From an endosymbiont of unidentified scaly snail isolate Monju (GTDB lineage: Bacteria > Pseudomonadota > Gammaproteobacteria > Chromatiales > Chromatiaceae): a stretch of 64,000 nt of DNA. The position numbers and the translations under genes are program-made. The notes beneath the pieces are model-generated. The model did no database searches, was not told the DNA's origin, and saw nothing but the letters and a program-made list of their open reading frames with translations. Shown here piece after piece: positions 27,099-36,248 of the stretch. Numbering within the stretch: the stretch's first letter is position 1; each line of letters opens with the position of its first letter. The DNA lies in NCBI RefSeq assembly GCF_000801295.1, contig NZ_AP012978.1:1984001-2048000 (forward strand), written 5' to 3'.

Positions 27099-29105
27099 AT
27101 GAGAATGTTGCGTTCCTTCAAGGTGCGGATCGTTGTCACCATCCTGCTGCTGGAACTGGTGATGCTGTCACTGGTGCTGGGGTTCACCCAGACCAGCGCC
27201 TTCGAACGCACCCGCGAGCAGATCGCCGCCCAGGACGACATCATTCTCGACCTGCTCGGTGAGGCCGGTCTCACCGCCCTGCCGACCAGGGAATTCTCGG
27301 AACTCGCTCCCCTGTTCCGCCAAGCGGCAACCAATCCACACATCCAGCAGATCCTGCTGCTCGACGACCGCCAGCAGGTGATTGCCGCCTCCGATCCCCA
27401 GCTGATCGGGCAACATCTGGAAGAACGTCCCACGCCGCCCGACACCTACCTGCGGGCACGCGAGATCCGCAGCGGCCCGCACTCACTGGGCAAGATCCTG
27501 GTGACCTTCTCCAACCGCGAACTCGAAGCAGCCTATGCCAGCACCCTGTCGCTGGGGATTGGCATTGCCTTGATAGGCACGACCACCGTGGCGATCGCCG
27601 GGCTGCTGCTGGGCCTGTTCCTCACCCGTCGCCTGCAACGCATCATCGACCAGACCCGGCGCTTTGCCAGCGGCGACCTGCAAGCTCGGGTCCACATCGA
27701 CGGCGACGACGAACTGGCCGAGCTGGGCAATGCCTTCAACCAGATGGCGACCCAGATCAGTGGCAGCCTGCGGCACATCCAGCACCTCGCCTATCACGAT
27801 TCGCTCACCGGCCTGGCCAACCGCATGGTGTTTCACCAGCGCCTGCGCAAGGCAGTGAACTCTGCGCTGCGTTCAGACCACCAGCACGTGCTCATGTATC
27901 TGGACCTGGACCAGTTCAAGATCATCAACGATACCTGTGGGCACGACGCCGGTGATACCCTGCTGATCGAGATCACTCGGGTCATCGCCTCACAATTGCG
28001 CGCACGCGACACCATCGCCCGCCTCGGCGGCGACGAGTTCGGCATCCTGCTGGAGAACTGCAATACCGATCAGGCCCGCGCGGTGGCAGAAAAGATCCTG
28101 CACGCGGTGCGCGAATACCGTTTCGACTGGAACGGGCATGGCTTTCGCATCGGGGTGAGCATCGGCGTGGTGCCCATCGGGCACCACACGCCCGACATGG
28201 AAAAGATCCTCAGCCTGGCTGACATGGCCTGTTACGCAGCCAAGGACAAGGGCCGCAACACCATCCACCTGGTGAGTGAACAGGACAACGAAATGTCGCG
28301 TCGCTCGCGGCAGATGCAGTGGATGGCGCGCCTGCAGGAAGGCATGGAACGCCACCTCTTTGTCGTCCACTGCCAGTGGATCGCCAACACCAACGACACC
28401 CAGCGTCGTCCGTTCGCGGAGTTCCTGTTGCGGCTGGTCGGCAGCAATGAGGAGCTCATACTGCCGGACGACTTCATCCCCGCGGCCGAGAGTTTCCACC
28501 TGATGCCCGCACTCGACCGGCATACCATCGAACTGGTATTCAAGGCCCTGGCCGAACTGGCACCGGAGCATCGCCCACAGATGGCCTTCATCAACCTCTC
28601 TGGCCAGTCACTGGCCGACGAACGGCTTTCGCGCTTCATCGAGGACCGGCTGTTGGCCTGGCAGCTGCCGCCGAGCGCCTTCTGTTTCGAGATTACCGAG
28701 ACGGTGGCAGTGGCCAACCTGGAACAGGCCGACGGCTTCATCGCCCGCATCCAGGCACTGGGCGCCAGCGTGGCGCTGGACGACTTCGGCAGCGGCATGA
28801 GCAGCTTCGTCTACCTGAAGCACCTGCGCGCGGACTTCGTGAAGATCGACGGCGGCTTCGTGCACAACATCGTCGCCAGCGAGCTGGACCGGCACATCGT
28901 CGCCGCCATCGACCGGGTGGCGCACCATGCCGGCTTCCGCACCATCGCCGAATCGGTGGAAGACCGGGCCACGCTGGAGATCCTGCGCGAACTGGGTGTG
29001 GACTATGTGCAAGGCCACGCCATCGACCGTCCCCGCCCGGTGGAGCAGACCCTGGGGCCCAGGCCCCCCCATCTCAGTCCGCAGCCGGCGTCTCCACCAG
29101 CCTGA
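27099..29105 (+). CDS. Membrane-bound GGDEF/EAL c-di-GMP protein
   Basis: A 668-residue protein: N-terminal helix ([20 protein letters not shown]), periplasmic sensor (about 35-145), second helix (about 150-172), HAMP domain, GGDEF domain with [13 protein letters not shown] (about 305), and a C-terminal EAL domain. The diguanylate cyclase motif is intact. The EAL motif itself reads EFL ([10 protein letters not shown]), keeping Glu and Leu, while other EAL-domain residues remain: [38 protein letters not shown] and the Glu of TIAESVED. Phosphodiesterase activity is uncertain. It starts 17 bp from the flaG stump and its 3' end overlaps the Nudix gene. Confidence 0.92.
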   Translation: MRMLRSFKVRIVVTILLLELVMLSLVLGFTQTSAFERTREQIAAQDDIILDLLGEAGLTALPTREFSELAPLFRQAATNPHIQQILLLDDRQQVIAASDPQLIGQHLEERPTPPDTYLRAREIRSGPHSLGKILVTFSNRELEAAYASTLSLGIGIALIGTTTVAIAGLLLGLFLTRRLQRIIDQTRRFASGDLQARVHIDGDDELAELGNAFNQMATQISGSLRHIQHLAYHDSLTGLANRMVFHQRLRKAVNSALRSDHQHVLMYLDLDQFKIINDTCGHDAGDTLLIEITRVIASQLRARDTIARLGGDEFGILLENCNTDQARAVAEKILHAVREYRFDWNGHGFRIGVSIGVVPIGHHTPDMEKILSLADMACYAAKDKGRNTIHLVSEQDNEMSRRSRQMQWMARLQEGMERHLFVVHCQWIANTNDTQRRPFAEFLLRLVGSNEELILPDDFIPAAESFHLMPALDRHTIELVFKALAELAPEHRPQMAFINLSGQSLADERLSRFIEDRLLAWQLPPSAFCFEITETVAVANLEQADGFIARIQALGASVALDDFGSGMSSFVYLKHLRADFVKIDGGFVHNIVASELDRHIVAAIDRVAHHAGFRTIAESVEDRATLEILRELGVDYVQGHAIDRPRPVEQTLGPRPPHLSPQPASPPA

Positions 29106-29667
29106 CCCGGTAACCGTGCGGACTTTCGGGATCGCGCAGGATATCGGCCATACGCATGGGATAGCTGCCCGCCTTTCGATCACGGAAATACTGTTCCAGC
29201 GCCAGGCGCACCGTGGCAAAGGCAAGCTGCCCCCAGGGCACCTCGGCCTCGGTGAACAATGCCACTTCCTCGCTCTCCTCGCCGGGCGAAAAGGCCTCGT
29301 CCAGCAGGCGTGCACGAAACAGCAGGTAGACCTGGTCGATGTGCGGCAGATTGACCGTGTAATACAGGTCCTCGATGGCGACCCGCGCATTGGCCTCTTC
29401 CAGCGTCTCGCGCATTGCGCCTTCCCAGGTGGTCTCGCCGTTCTCCATGAAGCCCGCCGGTACCGTCCACAGGCCCCGACGCGGCTCGATGGCACGCCGA
29501 CAGAGCAACACCCGATCCCCGTGATGCACGATGCATCCGGCCACGATCTTGGGATTGTGATAGTGGATGGTGCCGCAGGCGTCGCAAATATGCCGTTCGC
29601 GGTTGTCGCCGGCGGGGATCCCCAGCCGCACCGGGTGACCGCAGTGACTGCAGAATCTCATCTTCAT
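29074..29667 (-). CDS. Nudix hydrolase with N-terminal zinc ribbon
   Basis: A 197-residue protein starting MKMRFCSHCGHPVRLGIPAG. The zinc ribbon is CSHCG plus CDACG (about 5-35), followed by a Nudix domain whose box reads GFMENGETTWEGAMRETLEE plus ANA, fitting GX5EX7REUXEE with Asn at the usual final Gly position. The zinc ribbon suggests an NADH pyrophosphatase (NudC)-like or ADP-sugar/NAD-hydrolysing role, but the NudC-specific SQPWPFP motif is absent, so the substrate is open. It converges with the GGDEF/EAL gene with a 32-bp overlap. Confidence 0.88.
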   Translation of the reverse strand: MKMRFCSHCGHPVRLGIPAGDNRERHICDACGTIHYHNPKIVAGCIVHHGDRVLLCRRAIEPRRGLWTVPAGFMENGETTWEGAMRETLEEANARVAIEDLYYTVNLPHIDQVYLLFRARLLDEAFSPGEESEEVALFTEAEVPWGQLAFATVRLALEQYFRDRKAGSYPMRMADILRDPESPHGYRVRLVETPAAD

Positions 29668-29724
29668 CACGCCATCATAACCCCGATTTCGTTCGCAGCG
29701 GGGCCGCTGCTGCCTGATCAGATT

Positions 29725-29775
29725 GTTCGCGGCGAGGACGCCGCTCCTGCACGGGGATAGGTGCCTGTCCTCGAC
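29725..29775 (+). repeat. Composite REP with diverged right half
   Basis: The left half is intact (GTTCGCGGCGAGGACGCCGC, CTCCTGCACG); the right half has decayed to GATAGGTGCCTGTCCTCGAC. It lies between the divergent Nudix and ppx genes in a 251-bp intergenic region that otherwise shows no gene. Confidence 0.65.
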
Positions 29776-29918
29776 AATGCGGCAGATACCCCGTCTCCGA
29801 GCCGACCCTCTGGCCAATCAATCCAGGTTGTGCAAACAGACACCCGAAAGCGGTAGCATTGCCGGGGACCCCCGTGGCGGTCGGCCCGGCGGTCCTCCCT
29901 TCAGCAGGACAACCCGAC

Positions 29919-31421
29919 ATGACTGACCCCAGCAGCGCCTCGCCACAGACCTACGCCGCCATCGATCTGGGCTCCAACAGCTTTCACATGGTGGTCGGAC
30001 GACAGGACGGCGACCGCCTGGTGCTGGTGGATCGCCTGCGCGACCCGGTACGCCTCGGCGAGGGCCTGCTGCCCGACAAGACCCTGGACAACCGCGTGGC
30101 CAGGCGTGCCCTGGCCTGCCTGGAACGCTTTGGCCAGCGCCTGCGTGACCTGCCGCCCGAAGCGGTACGCGCGGTCGGTACCAACACCATGCGCCAGATC
30201 GCCGACGACGGCGCCTTCCTGCGCGCCGCTGAACTGGCGCTGGGACACCCCATCGAGATCATTTCCGGCGACGAGGAGGCGCGCCTGATCTACCTGGGCG
30301 TGGCGCATGGACTGGCCGCAGGCGACGAACGCCGCCTGGTGATCGACATCGGCGGCGGCAGCACTGAACTGATCCTCGGCCGCGGCATGGAGCCCGGCTG
30401 CCGCGACAGCCTGTACATGGGCTGCGTGAGCATGAGCCGGCTGATGTTCAGCGACGGCCGGATCACCGAGGACGCCATGAACTCCGCCCTGCTGCGCGCC
30501 GCACTGGAGATCCGCCCGGTGCGCCACTTCTACCAGGCCGGCAACTGGGAACGCGCGGTGGGCAGCTCGGGGACCATCCGTTCCATTCGTGCGGTAGTCA
30601 AGGCCAACGGCTGGAGCAGCGAAGGCATCACCGCCGAGAGCCTGCGCAAGCTGCGCAAGAAGCTGCTCAAGGCCGGGCACATCGACAAGGTCCAGCTCGA
30701 CGGTCTGTCCGAGGACCGGCGGCCGGTGTTCGCTGGCGGCGTAGCCGTGCTCTCCGCCCTGTTCGAACGGCTCGGCATCGACCGCCTGCGGGTATCCGAC
30801 ATGGCCCTGCGCGAGGGCCTGCTCTACGAGATGATCGGCTATGTCCGGCACCAGGACATCTGCCAGCGCACCGTGGACTCCCTGGCCACCCGTTTCGGCA
30901 TCGACCGTGCACAGGCGCAGCGCGTGCAGGCCACTGCTCGTTCGCTGCTCGATCAGGTCGCGCGCCAATGGGGGCTGGACATCAACGACTGCGGGCGCAT
31001 GCTCGCCTGGGCCTGCCAGCTGCACGAAATCGGCCTGAGCATCTCGCACGCCGGCTTCCACAAGCACGGCGCCTACATCCTGGCCAATGCCGACCTGCCG
31101 GGTTTCTCGCGCCAACAGCAGGCGGTGCTCGCCGCACTGGTGCGCAATCACCGCCGCAAGTTCAGCGAGTCGGCCTTCCGCAACCTGCCCGAACACCTGA
31201 TCGAGCCGACCCGCCGTCTGTGCGTGCTGCTGCGCCTGGCGGTACTCCTGCATCGGGGACGCTCGCCCGACAGCAAACCCCTGCTCTCCCTGGAGGTTTC
31301 CGGCCACAAGCTCCGCGTCGACCTTCCCGAGGGCTGGCTGGATCGCCACCCGCTGACCCATGCCGAACTGGAGCGCGAGGCCGACTACCTCGCCCGGGCG
31401 GAGTTCAAGCTCCAGTTCTGA
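29919..31421 (+). CDS. ppx: Exopolyphosphatase (Ppx/GppA)
   Basis: Hydrolyses terminal phosphate from polyphosphate, or pppGpp to ppGpp. The 500-residue protein has the ASKHA nucleotide-binding fold: YAAIDLGSNSFHMVVGRQDG (phosphate 1), AVGTNTMRQ, IISGDEEARLIYLGVAHGL, VIDIGGGSTELILGRG (phosphate 2) and VGSSGTIRSIR, followed by a C-terminal HD-like helical domain (LAWACQLHEIGLSISHAGFHKHGAYI). ATG 29919 fits the family; the upstream extension has no support. Its stop overlaps the next gene by one base. Confidence 0.95.
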   Translation: MTDPSSASPQTYAAIDLGSNSFHMVVGRQDGDRLVLVDRLRDPVRLGEGLLPDKTLDNRVARRALACLERFGQRLRDLPPEAVRAVGTNTMRQIADDGAFLRAAELALGHPIEIISGDEEARLIYLGVAHGLAAGDERRLVIDIGGGSTELILGRGMEPGCRDSLYMGCVSMSRLMFSDGRITEDAMNSALLRAALEIRPVRHFYQAGNWERAVGSSGTIRSIRAVVKANGWSSEGITAESLRKLRKKLLKAGHIDKVQLDGLSEDRRPVFAGGVAVLSALFERLGIDRLRVSDMALREGLLYEMIGYVRHQDICQRTVDSLATRFGIDRAQAQRVQATARSLLDQVARQWGLDINDCGRMLAWACQLHEIGLSISHAGFHKHGAYILANADLPGFSRQQQAVLAALVRNHRRKFSESAFRNLPEHLIEPTRRLCVLLRLAVLLHRGRSPDSKPLLSLEVSGHKLRVDLPEGWLDRHPLTHAELEREADYLARAEFKLQF

Positions 31422-32329
31422 TGCGCCGCTACGCCCTGCGCCAGCTCAATCCTTTCGACGGCGTGCTGCAGGTGGTCGAGAGCGGGCAGGCCCGGGCCTT
31501 TACCGCCAACGGCGTGCTCTGGCGCATGCAGGTGCAGGCCGAGCGTCCCGAGCATACCTGGCGCAGCGACGACCATCGGCCGGTCCGCCAGTATTTCAGC
31601 TGGGGCCTGTGGTCGGCCGAACGCGGCATGCAGCGGGTCACCGCCAACCCCATCCTCGACATCGGCGCCATGCAACAGGCAGCCGACGACCTGGCTGCCG
31701 CCCTGCCCGAACAGCTCGAAGCCCTGCCTTTTGCGCTGGTCGACCGCTTCGAGTACTGGGCCTGCGACCATCGCGGCCGACCGGTGGCCCTGATCGCCAG
31801 CACGGCCGACGCCGACTTCGCCAGCGGCAGCCCGGCGCCGGCCTGGTGTGCCACGACCCATGCCGAGCACGGCTTCGTGAGCCCTGCCCTGCTCGCCGCC
31901 GGCGAACCCACCCACGACGGCTTCAGCCCGCGCGCCCATGCCCAGCGGCTGGAGAGCGCGGTGCGCCACCAGGCCCAGGACCGCTGCTGGATCGAGCGCC
32001 TGGACGACGGCAGCGGACGCCGTCTGCGCGACGGTGCCGGACTATCCGCCGACGCCCTTCCCCTGTTGGGCCTGCGCACCGACTGGAACGATCCCTTGCT
32101 GGGCCGCCTGGCCGCCGATTACCACGAATGGCTAGCCCCCCTGCTGCTCACCCTGCCCGACCTCGACCGCGACACCCGGGCACGGCTCGAACGTGCCGCC
32201 ATAAAACGGCCGACGCTCGTGGCCGACCTGTTCCGACTCTATCCCGAGATCGTCGACGTCGACATCATCACCCGCGCCCGCGTCGAAGCACGGCTGCGGC
32301 GGGCACACGCGTCGTCCACGGCGGACTGA
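31421..32329 (+). CDS. Conserved protein of unknown function linked to ppx
   Basis: A 302-residue cytoplasmic protein (MRRYALRQLNPFDGVLQVVE) whose start overlaps the ppx stop (TGATG), implying coupled translation. Features: aromatic/acidic segment YFSWGLWSAERGMQRVTANP, LVDRFEYWACDHRGRPVALI, a Trp-Cys site (PAWCATTHAEHGFVSPALLA) and a C-terminal helical part after WNDPLLGRLAADYHEWLAPL. No signal peptide, membrane helix or known motif. I do not recognise the family; the strict coupling suggests a role in polyphosphate or nucleotide metabolism, which is inference only. Confidence 0.75.
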   Translation: MRRYALRQLNPFDGVLQVVESGQARAFTANGVLWRMQVQAERPEHTWRSDDHRPVRQYFSWGLWSAERGMQRVTANPILDIGAMQQAADDLAAALPEQLEALPFALVDRFEYWACDHRGRPVALIASTADADFASGSPAPAWCATTHAEHGFVSPALLAAGEPTHDGFSPRAHAQRLESAVRHQAQDRCWIERLDDGSGRRLRDGAGLSADALPLLGLRTDWNDPLLGRLAADYHEWLAPLLLTLPDLDRDTRARLERAAIKRPTLVADLFRLYPEIVDVDIITRARVEARLRRAHASSTAD

Positions 32330-32364
32330 TACAATTGCGGCATCCCTGCTGTTCGGACCCGCGC

Positions 32365-33438
32365 ATGAACCAGCCCGTCCATTGCCATGACCAACCCGAG
32401 CGCATCGGCGTACTGCTGGTCAACCTGGGGACCCCGGACAGCCCGGACCGGCAGGCGGTGCGACGCTACCTGAAAGAGTTCCTGTGGGACCCGCGGGTGG
32501 TCGAGGCCCCGCACCTGCCCTGGTGGCTGGCGCTCAACCTGGTGATCCTCAACACCCGCTCGGGCCGCTCGGCCGAGGCCTACCGCAAGATCTGGAGCGA
32601 AGAAGGCTCGCCGCTGCTGGTCATCTCGCGCCGCCAGCAACAGGCCCTGCGCGAACGGCTCGCACGAGATCACGGCGACGGCCTGGTAGTGGAACTGGCG
32701 ATGCGCTACGGCCAGCCATCGATCGGAGAAGGTCTGGCGAAGCTGCGCGAACAGGGAGCGCGCCGCGTGCTGGTCTTCCCGCTGTATCCACAGTACTCGG
32801 CCACCACCACGGCCTCGGTGTTCGACGCAGTGACCGAGGAACTGCGCGGCTGGCGCTGGCTACCGGAACTGCGTTTCGTCAACCACTATCACGACGAGCC
32901 GGCCTACATCAGCGCACTGGTCGAGAGCGTGCGTGAACACCGCGCGCGGCACGGCACGGCCGAACGGCTGCTGCTGTCCTTCCACGGCATCCCGCAGGAA
33001 TACTTCGAGCAGGGCGACCCCTATTTCTGCGAATGCCAGAAGACCGCCCGCCTGCTTGCCGAAGCACTGGAGCTGGGCGACAACGCCTGGACGCTCAGCT
33101 TCCAGTCGCGGCTGGGACCCAAACAATGGCTGCAACCCTACACCGATCAGACCCTGCACAAGCTGGCCGGAGAAGGGGTGAAATCGGTGCAGGTACTCTG
33201 CCCCGGCTTTTCCGCCGACTGCCTGGAGACCCTGGAAGAGATCGCCATGGAAAACCGCGAGATCTTCCTGGAAGCCGGCGGGGAACGCTACGAATACATC
33301 CCCTGTCTGAATGATCGGCCAGCGCACATCGAGGCGCTGGCTGCCGTCATCGGACGCCACCTCGCCGGCTGGGGCATTGACAACGAATCCAACGAAGACC
33401 GGGTGCGCCGAGCCCGCGACATGGGAGCCCCCTGCTGA
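32365..33438 (+). CDS. hemH: Ferrochelatase
   Basis: Inserts Fe2+ into protoporphyrin IX, the last step of haem synthesis, at the membrane surface. The 357 residues include GVLLVNLGTPDSPDRQAVRR, YLKEFLWDPRVVE, RVLVFPLYPQYSATTTASVF, the catalytic-histidine segment LLLSFHGIPQEYFEQGDPY, WTLSFQSRLGPKQWLQPYT and CPGFSADCLETLEEIAMEN. Start ATG 32365 is the only one giving the family N-terminus. Its stop overlaps the next start (TGATG). Haem supply would serve the c-type peroxidase nearby and respiratory cytochromes. Confidence 0.96.
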   Translation: MNQPVHCHDQPERIGVLLVNLGTPDSPDRQAVRRYLKEFLWDPRVVEAPHLPWWLALNLVILNTRSGRSAEAYRKIWSEEGSPLLVISRRQQQALRERLARDHGDGLVVELAMRYGQPSIGEGLAKLREQGARRVLVFPLYPQYSATTTASVFDAVTEELRGWRWLPELRFVNHYHDEPAYISALVESVREHRARHGTAERLLLSFHGIPQEYFEQGDPYFCECQKTARLLAEALELGDNAWTLSFQSRLGPKQWLQPYTDQTLHKLAGEGVKSVQVLCPGFSADCLETLEEIAMENREIFLEAGGERYEYIPCLNDRPAHIEALAAVIGRHLAGWGIDNESNEDRVRRARDMGAPC

Positions 33439-33881
33439 TGCGCAAGTCCATCGCCAGTCACCTTCTGGTTGCCCTGCAATTCACCGCCATCGGCATCGGT
33501 CTGGTACCCTGGGACGGCAGTCCGCAGGGAGCACCGGCCTGGCTGCTGCTGTCCGCGCTCGGTGGCCTGATCGGAATCTACGCCCTGGCGCACAACCGCC
33601 TGGGCAACTTCGCCATCTACCCCGAACCGCTGGAGCAGGCGCGCCTGATCACCAGCGGACCTTATCGCTGGGTACGTCACCCTATGTACCTGGCGCTACT
33701 GCTGTTCATGGCGGGCATCGCTGCCTGGAACGGCACGTGGTACAACCTGGCTTCGCTGCCCGTCCTGTTGGTCGACGTCCTCGGCAAGATGCAGCGCGAG
33801 GAGCGCTACCTGCGCGAAAAGTTCACCGACTACGCCGACTACTGTCGCCATTGCAAGCGACTGATCCCCCTCATCTACTGA
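33438..33881 (+). CDS. Isoprenylcysteine methyltransferase-like membrane protein
   Basis: A 147-residue protein with three to four membrane helices and the ICMT/PEMT signature near the centre: LITSGPYRWVRHPMYLALLL (about 70-90), then MQREERYLREKFTDYADYCR, the AdoMet/aromatic C-terminal motif ending RLIPLIY. These enzymes methylate a carboxyl or amine acceptor in the membrane; the substrate is unknown. It overlaps hemH by one base and abuts the DUF971 gene, so all three are probably one operon. Confidence 0.85.
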   Translation: MRKSIASHLLVALQFTAIGIGLVPWDGSPQGAPAWLLLSALGGLIGIYALAHNRLGNFAIYPEPLEQARLITSGPYRWVRHPMYLALLLFMAGIAAWNGTWYNLASLPVLLVDVLGKMQREERYLREKFTDYADYCRHCKRLIPLIY

Positions 33882-34268
33882 ATGACCATGACCCAGATCC
33901 GCCCCACCGACATCATCCTGCACCAGCAATCACACGAACTGGAGATCCGCTTCAATGACGGCCAGACCTATCACTACCCGGCCGAATTCCTGCGCGTGTA
34001 CTCACCCTCGGCCGAGGTGCGCGGCCACTGGGGACAACGGGCAAAACTCGAGGTGGACAAGCAGGACGTGAACATCACCGAGCTGATCCCGGTGGGCCAA
34101 TACGGGGTCAAGATCGTGTTCGACGACGGTCACGACTCGGGAATATACGACTGGGACTATCTCTACGATCTGGGCCACAAGCAGGCGCTGTACTGGACCA
34201 AATACCTCGAAAAACTGCACGAGGCCGGGCACCAGCGCCGCCCACCGGCACATCGAGAAGGCAGCTGA
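33882..34268 (+). CDS. DUF971-domain protein
   Basis: A 128-residue protein: TDIILHQQSHELEIRFNDGQ, TYHYPAEFLRVYSPSAEVRG and VKIVFDDGHDSGIYDWDYLY, the DUF971 (gamma-butyrobetaine-hydroxylase N-terminal-like) beta fold. In eukaryotes the domain binds zinc in carnitine synthesis; stand-alone bacterial copies have no assigned reaction and here the zinc-ligand cysteines are absent. It starts directly after the methyltransferase stop. Confidence 0.85.
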   Translation: MTMTQIRPTDIILHQQSHELEIRFNDGQTYHYPAEFLRVYSPSAEVRGHWGQRAKLEVDKQDVNITELIPVGQYGVKIVFDDGHDSGIYDWDYLYDLGHKQALYWTKYLEKLHEAGHQRRPPAHREGS

Positions 34269-34327
34269 GGGAACTGAACCGGAACCTTGTTCCTCCCCGT
34301 GCGGGAAGCAGGCGGCAGCAAACATCA

Positions 34328-34381
34328 GGACAGGCACCTGTCCCCTGCCGACTTTCCCCCGCAAGCAGGGGGCAGGAAAGG
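34328..34381. terminator. Palindrome-rich convergent intergenic region, possible bidirectional terminator
   Basis: GGACAGGCACCTGTCC is a perfect 7-bp stem with a 2-nt loop, followed by CCCCCGCAAGCAGGGGG with a 5-bp stem flanked by CTTT and AAAG. The region separates converging transcripts (DUF971 gene and coiled-coil gene). T tracts are short, so termination is a weak inference. Confidence 0.4.
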
Positions 34382-34386
34382 TAAAC

Positions 34387-35046
34387 TCAGACTGATCCTC
34401 GCGCCAGCGGACTATTGACGTACATGGCCTCATACTCGGCCTTCAACGCCTCGTAGGCCTCGTTGGCCTGCAAGGCGGCCACCTCCTTTTGCCGGGCCTG
34501 GGCGCGCAGCCGCGAGATCTCGCGCTTCTGCTGCTCCTGCACCTGCAGCAGCGACTGGATCTGCTCCTGCAGATGATGCACCCGCTCACGGGCCAGCTCG
34601 TTTTCCTTTTCCAGCACCTCGATGTTGTGCAGGTGCATCCGATTCTGCTGCTCCATCTCGTGTAGCCGACGCGCGCTCTTCTCCAGGGCATCCTTCTGCA
34701 TGTCGATGATCTGCTGCAGCTCGGCACGCTCGGCCAGGTCATCGTCTATCGCCAACAACTGGCGCATCAGGCGCTGATTGGTCTGTTCCAGGACCCGGTA
34801 CTGCAGCTTGAGCTCCTCGTAATCCTCGGCGATCCGTTTCAGTTCGACCAACCGTTTCGCCTGCCGCGCCAGCTGCTCGCGGGCATGCTCCAGCTCGTCC
34901 AGCACCGACTGCGAGATCTGCGTCGCAATCTTGCCAGGGTCACGGGTGCCATGACGCACCACGTCCACTGCCCGACTCAATACCTTTTCATGCACACGCA
35001 ACAGGCGCTCGCGCTCGCGATGAATTCGTTCCAGATCGGCAGGCAT
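34387..35046 (-). CDS. Long coiled-coil protein, unknown function
   Basis: A 219-residue cytoplasmic protein that is almost entirely coiled coil: MPADLERIHRERERLLRVHE, QISQSVLDELEHAREQLARQ, KLQYRVLEQTNQRLMRQLLA, MEQQNRMHLHNIEVLEKENE and VQEQQKREISRLRAQARQKE. No signal peptide, globular domain or nucleotide-binding motif. ATG 35046 is chosen over an upstream in-frame ATG at 35082. Proteins of this type act as scaffolds. No family recognised. Confidence 0.7.
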   Translation of the reverse strand: MPADLERIHRERERLLRVHEKVLSRAVDVVRHGTRDPGKIATQISQSVLDELEHAREQLARQAKRLVELKRIAEDYEELKLQYRVLEQTNQRLMRQLLAIDDDLAERAELQQIIDMQKDALEKSARRLHEMEQQNRMHLHNIEVLEKENELARERVHHLQEQIQSLLQVQEQQKREISRLRAQARQKEVAALQANEAYEALKAEYEAMYVNSPLARGSV

Positions 35047-35213
35047 GACATTACCCCAAAACAGCTCGTGCCCCGGTGGCACGGAAAAACCTGACGGGAT
35101 TATCGGCCCTCCACCGGGATTCTTGAGAAAGAAAAACAGGACTCGGAGCCGTCCCTAAAGTTCGCGGGACGCCTGCCGACTCCGCACATGCATTCTGGCC
35201 AATTTACCGACAC

Positions 35214-36248
35214 ATGAATCACCTCCCGCGCAAAGACCATCACGAGTCAGGGAAGCGGCCTGGCGGGACCTTTATCCTGGCAGCGGCCCTTTGGGTCTTG
35301 CTGCCCCTTCTTGCCACGGTCTCTCTATCCGGCGAACCGAAGAACGTCGCCAAGAGATACCGGAACGAACCCATACGCCCCATTCCTGCGATCGTCGACG
35401 TCGACCGCCGCAAGGCGGCACTGGGCCGCAGACTGTTTCACGATCCACGCCTGTCCCACGACAACACCGTCTCCTGCGCCCGTTGCCATCCCCTTAAACG
35501 GGGCGGGACCGACGGGCTGCCCAGGTCCGTCGGCATAAAGGGCACACTCGGCGATATCAACACCCCGACCGTGCTCAACAGCAGCCTCAACATTGCGCAA
35601 TTCTGGGACGGTCGCGCCGCCACGCTGGAGGAGCAGATCGATGGACCGGTACACAATCCCAAGGAGATGGGCAGCAACTGGAAAGAAATCGTCTCCAAGT
35701 TGTCCCGGGACAAGGAATATCACAGGCTCTTCGAAGAACTCTATGACACTGGCATCAATGCAGCGAATATCAAGGACGCCATCGCAACCTTCGAACGCAC
35801 CCTGCTCACACCGGACTCGAGGTTCGACCGGTTCCTGCACGGCGACGAGCAGGCGATCACCGACGATGAGAAAAAGGGATACCTGCTGTTCAAGTCGTAC
35901 GGCTGCGCCTCCTGTCACCAGGGCATGGCTGTCGGCGGGAACATGTACGAGAAGATGGGCATCGTGCAGGGCTATTTCGCCGAGCGGGGGAACATCACGC
36001 GCGCGGACTACGGACGTTTCAACGTCACGGGCCTGAAAGAACATCGTTTCGAGTTCAAGGTCCCCGGCCTGAGAAACGTCGAGCTCACCGCACCCTATTT
36101 CCACGACGGTGCGGTCCCGACGCTGGAGGAGGCCGTGTCCAAGATGGCCTATTACCAGCTCGGCCGTGAGATTCCTCCGCGCGACCGTGACCTCATCGTC
36201 AAGTTCCTGAAAACCCTGACCGGAAGACTTCCGGAGACAAGTCCATGA
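35214..36248 (+). CDS. Di-haem cytochrome c peroxidase (CcpA/MauG family)
   Basis: A 344-residue exported c-type cytochrome that reduces H2O2 using cytochrome c. The N-terminus carries a membrane-spanning signal ([20 protein letters not shown]). Two haem motifs are present: CARCH (about residue 88) and CASCH (about 232), with a third conserved region [20 protein letters not shown] and the C-terminal [22 protein letters not shown], typical of the family. Base composition and codon choice (AAG, AGA, ATC, GGA) are visibly less GC-rich than flanking genes. Its stop overlaps the kinase start as ATGA. A peroxidase coupled to a sensor kinase suggests a redox-sensing module. Confidence 0.93.
   Translation: MNHLPRKDHHESGKRPGGTFILAAALWVLLPLLATVSLSGEPKNVAKRYRNEPIRPIPAIVDVDRRKAALGRRLFHDPRLSHDNTVSCARCHPLKRGGTDGLPRSVGIKGTLGDINTPTVLNSSLNIAQFWDGRAATLEEQIDGPVHNPKEMGSNWKEIVSKLSRDKEYHRLFEELYDTGINAANIKDAIATFERTLLTPDSRFDRFLHGDEQAITDDEKKGYLLFKSYGCASCHQGMAVGGNMYEKMGIVQGYFAERGNITRADYGRFNVTGLKEHRFEFKVPGLRNVELTAPYFHDGAVPTLEEAVSKMAYYQLGREIPPRDRDLIVKFLKTLTGRLPETSP

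Noticed and set aside
35214-36248. Tryptophan tryptophylquinone maturation (MauG) function for the di-haem protein
   Set aside because: No mau genes are nearby, and the family is shared with ordinary cytochrome c peroxidases.
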